Source: CADDZO01 sp035294145 (GTDB lineage Bacteria; Chloroflexota; Dormibacteria; Dormibacterales; Dormibacteraceae). Taken from it: a stretch of DNA of 42,532 nt. Positions 41,175 through 42,532 of the stretch are shown in pieces (within the stretch, counting starts at the first letter, position 1; each line of letters begins with the position of its first letter). Location of the stretch: the NCBI GenBank assembly GCA_035294145.1, contig DATGLL010000073.1:1-42532 (forward strand). Reading direction: 5' to 3'. The position numbers and the translations under genes are program-made. The notes beneath the pieces were generated by a model. That model did not search any database and had not been told where the DNA came from. It was given only the letters and a program-made list of their open reading frames with translations.

Positions 41175-42140
41175 GTGAAGCCCGAGTCTATCAGGATCTC
41201 GACGATCGACTACCACACCGCTGGGGAGCCGTTCCGGATCGTGACCGATCCCTGCCCGCAGGGGACGACGGTCCGGGAGCGACGTCGCCAGGCCGCCCGC
41301 CAGCTCGACCACATCCGTCGGCTCCTGGTCTCCGAGCCCCGTGGCCACGCCGGCATGTACGGAGGCTTCGTGACCCCGCCCGACGACCCGGGGGCGGACC
41401 TGGGGGTGGTGTTCTTCCATGGCTCTGGGTACTCCACCGCCTGCGGCCACGGCACCATCGCACTGGCCACCTGGGCCGTGGAGAGCGGCCGTGTGCCCGC
41501 GCACGAGGGCGAGCGCGAGGTCGTGGTGGACGTGCCCTCCGGCCGCGTGCGGGCCTGGGCCACGGTCAGGGACGGCGACGTGACCGGGGTGCGCCTCCGC
41601 AACGTGCCCGCCTTCGTGCTCCGGCGTGGGGTCGAGGTCGAGGGCTGCCAGTTCGACCTGGCCTTCGGGGGCGCCTTCTACGCCCTCGCCCCGGCCCCGG
41701 CCCCCCTGACCCTGGACCACCTGCCCGAGCTCGTGGCTCGCGGACGGGCGGTGGCCGAGGCGTTGCGACGCTCCGAGGAGATCGTCCACCCGCTCGAGCC
41801 CGAGTTGCACGGCCTCTACGGGGTGATCTGGACCGAGGGACGCCGCAACCTCACCGTCTTCGCCAACGGCCAGGTCGACCGCTCCCCCTGCGGCAGCGGC
41901 ACCTCGGCGCGCCTGGCCCTGCTCCACGCCAACGGCGCCCTGGCCCGCGGCCAGGCCCTGCACCACCAGAGCATCATCGGCACCGAGTTCGTGGGACGGG
42001 TGGTGGGCGAGACCCGCGTCGCTGGCCTCCCCGCGGTGATCACCGAGGTCGAGGGGGCCGCCCACCTGACTGGCCGCCACGAGTTCGTCCTGGAGCCCGG
42101 CGATCCGCTGGGGCCCGGCTTCCTGCTGGGGCCCGGGTAG
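41175..42140 (+). CDS. proline racemase-family protein (racemase/epimerase type)
   Basis: 321 residues of the proline racemase/4-hydroxyproline epimerase family. DYHTAGEPFRIV opens the fold, and both catalytic cysteines are present: C90 in STACGHGTIAL and C239 in RSPCGSGTSARLA. Having both favours racemase or epimerase activity over the trans-3-hydroxyproline dehydratases, which lack one. The GTG at 41175 has GGAGG 5 bases upstream and homology starts here; the upstream open frame lies opposite trpE. It is divergent from the trp operon and may share regulation. Substrate unresolved. Confidence 0.88.
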   Translation: MKPESIRISTIDYHTAGEPFRIVTDPCPQGTTVRERRRQAARQLDHIRRLLVSEPRGHAGMYGGFVTPPDDPGADLGVVFFHGSGYSTACGHGTIALATWAVESGRVPAHEGEREVVVDVPSGRVRAWATVRDGDVTGVRLRNVPAFVLRRGVEVEGCQFDLAFGGAFYALAPAPAPLTLDHLPELVARGRAVAEALRRSEEIVHPLEPELHGLYGVIWTEGRRNLTVFANGQVDRSPCGSGTSARLALLHANGALARGQALHHQSIIGTEFVGRVVGETRVAGLPAVITEVEGAAHLTGRHEFVLEPGDPLGPGFLLGPG

Positions 42141-42420
42141 GCGAGCCCCCGCCCGTGGGGACTCGGGGCCAGCCTACCCGGGCATCTTGATCGCGCCGCC
42201 GTCGCTTGTGCCGGGTGGTCCGGCGGGCTGTGGGGGAGGAAGCCGAGCCGCTCGAGCTGGCAGGCCCGGGCACGGCCCCGCGTCGATGGCCCCAGCGCCC
42301 CTCCCGCGAGCCGCCTCTGGCCCGCCCGGCTCCACCCCTCGAACCTCGATCGCGGGCAGGTCCGGCCCGATCCGTCCCCGACGGTCCAGCCAGGGGTTAA
42401 CAACAGCTGACGCGCCCATA
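42141..42420. other. about 280-bp region without a gene
   Basis: Begins with a hairpin GAG-C-CCCC..GGGG-A-CTC (about 42143-42164), possibly the end of the racemase transcript, though without a U-tract. The rest is GC-rich and featureless until it becomes AT-richer after about 42397. That change may mark the left boundary of the mobile element. Confidence 0.35.
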
Positions 42421-42423
42421 CAC

Positions 42424-42429
42424 TACAAT
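42424..42429 (+). promoter_or_regulatory. -10 element TACAAT of the recombinase gene
   Basis: TACAAT ends 8 bases before the ATG at 42438 with no Shine-Dalgarno between, so the transcript is likely leaderless. No good -35. Confidence 0.4.
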
Positions 42430-42437
42430 CCACTTCC

Positions 42438-42532
42438 ATGAACTTGAAGCAGTGGGCGCGCGAGCAAGGCATCCACCCCGTGACCGCCTACCGCTGGTTC
42501 CAGTCGGGCAAGCTCCCCGTCCCGGCCCGGCG
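42438..42532 (+). mobile_element. tnpA: IS607-family serine recombinase TnpA, N-terminus only (cut by window end)
   Basis: The first 31 codons read as an N-terminal MerR-type helix-turn-helix of IS607 transposases: LKQWAREQGIHPVTAYRWF followed by GKLPVPAR. In this family the helix-turn-helix precedes the catalytic serine recombinase domain, and a tnpB (RNA-guided nuclease relative) gene usually follows. Both would lie outside the window. The ATG is supported by the -10 element and the match at the first residues. The element's left end probably lies in the AT-richer DNA around 42397-42437. Confidence 0.75.

Noticed and set aside
42174..42419. 81-codon minus-strand frame between racemase and recombinase genes
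   Set aside because: Pro/Gly/Arg-rich, no domain and no ribosome site; likely chance.

Overview
The window is about 42.5 kb of very GC-rich bacterial chromosome. It starts inside a 16S rRNA gene and ends inside a serine-recombinase gene that looks like the edge of an IS607-type element. It holds about 40 protein genes, many joined by 4-bp ATGA/GTGA stop-start overlaps. The large (Alu-domain) SRP RNA, the scr-dnaX-ybaB-recR-rrn order, several probable leaderless starts and the divergent 16S suggest a GC-rich, deep-branching Terrabacteria lineage (Chloroflexota/Dormibacterota-like). That placement is inference; I could not run a phylogeny. The presence of diiron oxidases, flavin monooxygenases and a thiol-dioxygenase-like cupin fits an aerobe.

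Layout. (1) 1-5.1 kb, minus strand: 16S rRNA 5' part, its promoter, recR, ybaB, dnaX, large SRP RNA and a CDP-alcohol phosphatidyltransferase. (2) 5.7-10.6 kb, minus: a free-standing nuoL-nuoM-nuoN set, with no other complex I genes beside it. In all three proteins the conserved glutamate of the proton half-channel, and most of the key lysines, are replaced. (3) 10.9-12 kb, plus: an R2-like ligand-binding oxidase. (4) 12-14.7 kb, minus: threonine-synthase-like enzyme, CysO-like sulfur carrier and MnmA tRNA thiolase. (5) 14.8-17.4 kb, plus: MarR regulator, MFS exporter, secreted phosphoesterase lipoprotein. (6) 17.5-23.7 kb, plus: a six-gene run of luciferase-like monooxygenase, alpha/beta hydrolase, cysteine-dioxygenase-like cupin, cytoplasmic PhnD-like protein, a TusA-like/diiron fusion, and an acyl-CoA-dehydrogenase-like flavoprotein lacking the catalytic Glu. 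This looks like an uncharacterised oxidative pathway, perhaps for organosulfur compounds. (7) trpS, then a minus-strand acyl-CoA ligase, amidohydrolase and SDR set resembling alicyclic/aromatic acid catabolism, and a NUDIX protein. (8) 29.4-41.1 kb, minus: a 13-gene aromatic amino acid supra-operon trpE-G-D-C-F-B-A-aroH-aroF-tyrA-aroA, followed by a B3/B4 (PheT editing-like) protein and an FAD oxidoreductase, nearly all translationally coupled. (9) A divergent proline racemase-family gene, about 300 bp without a gene, and the start of the IS607-type recombinase.

Most promising for novelty: the complex I-like LMN module without proton-channel residues, and the six-gene oxidative cluster centred on the TusA-diiron fusion protein.
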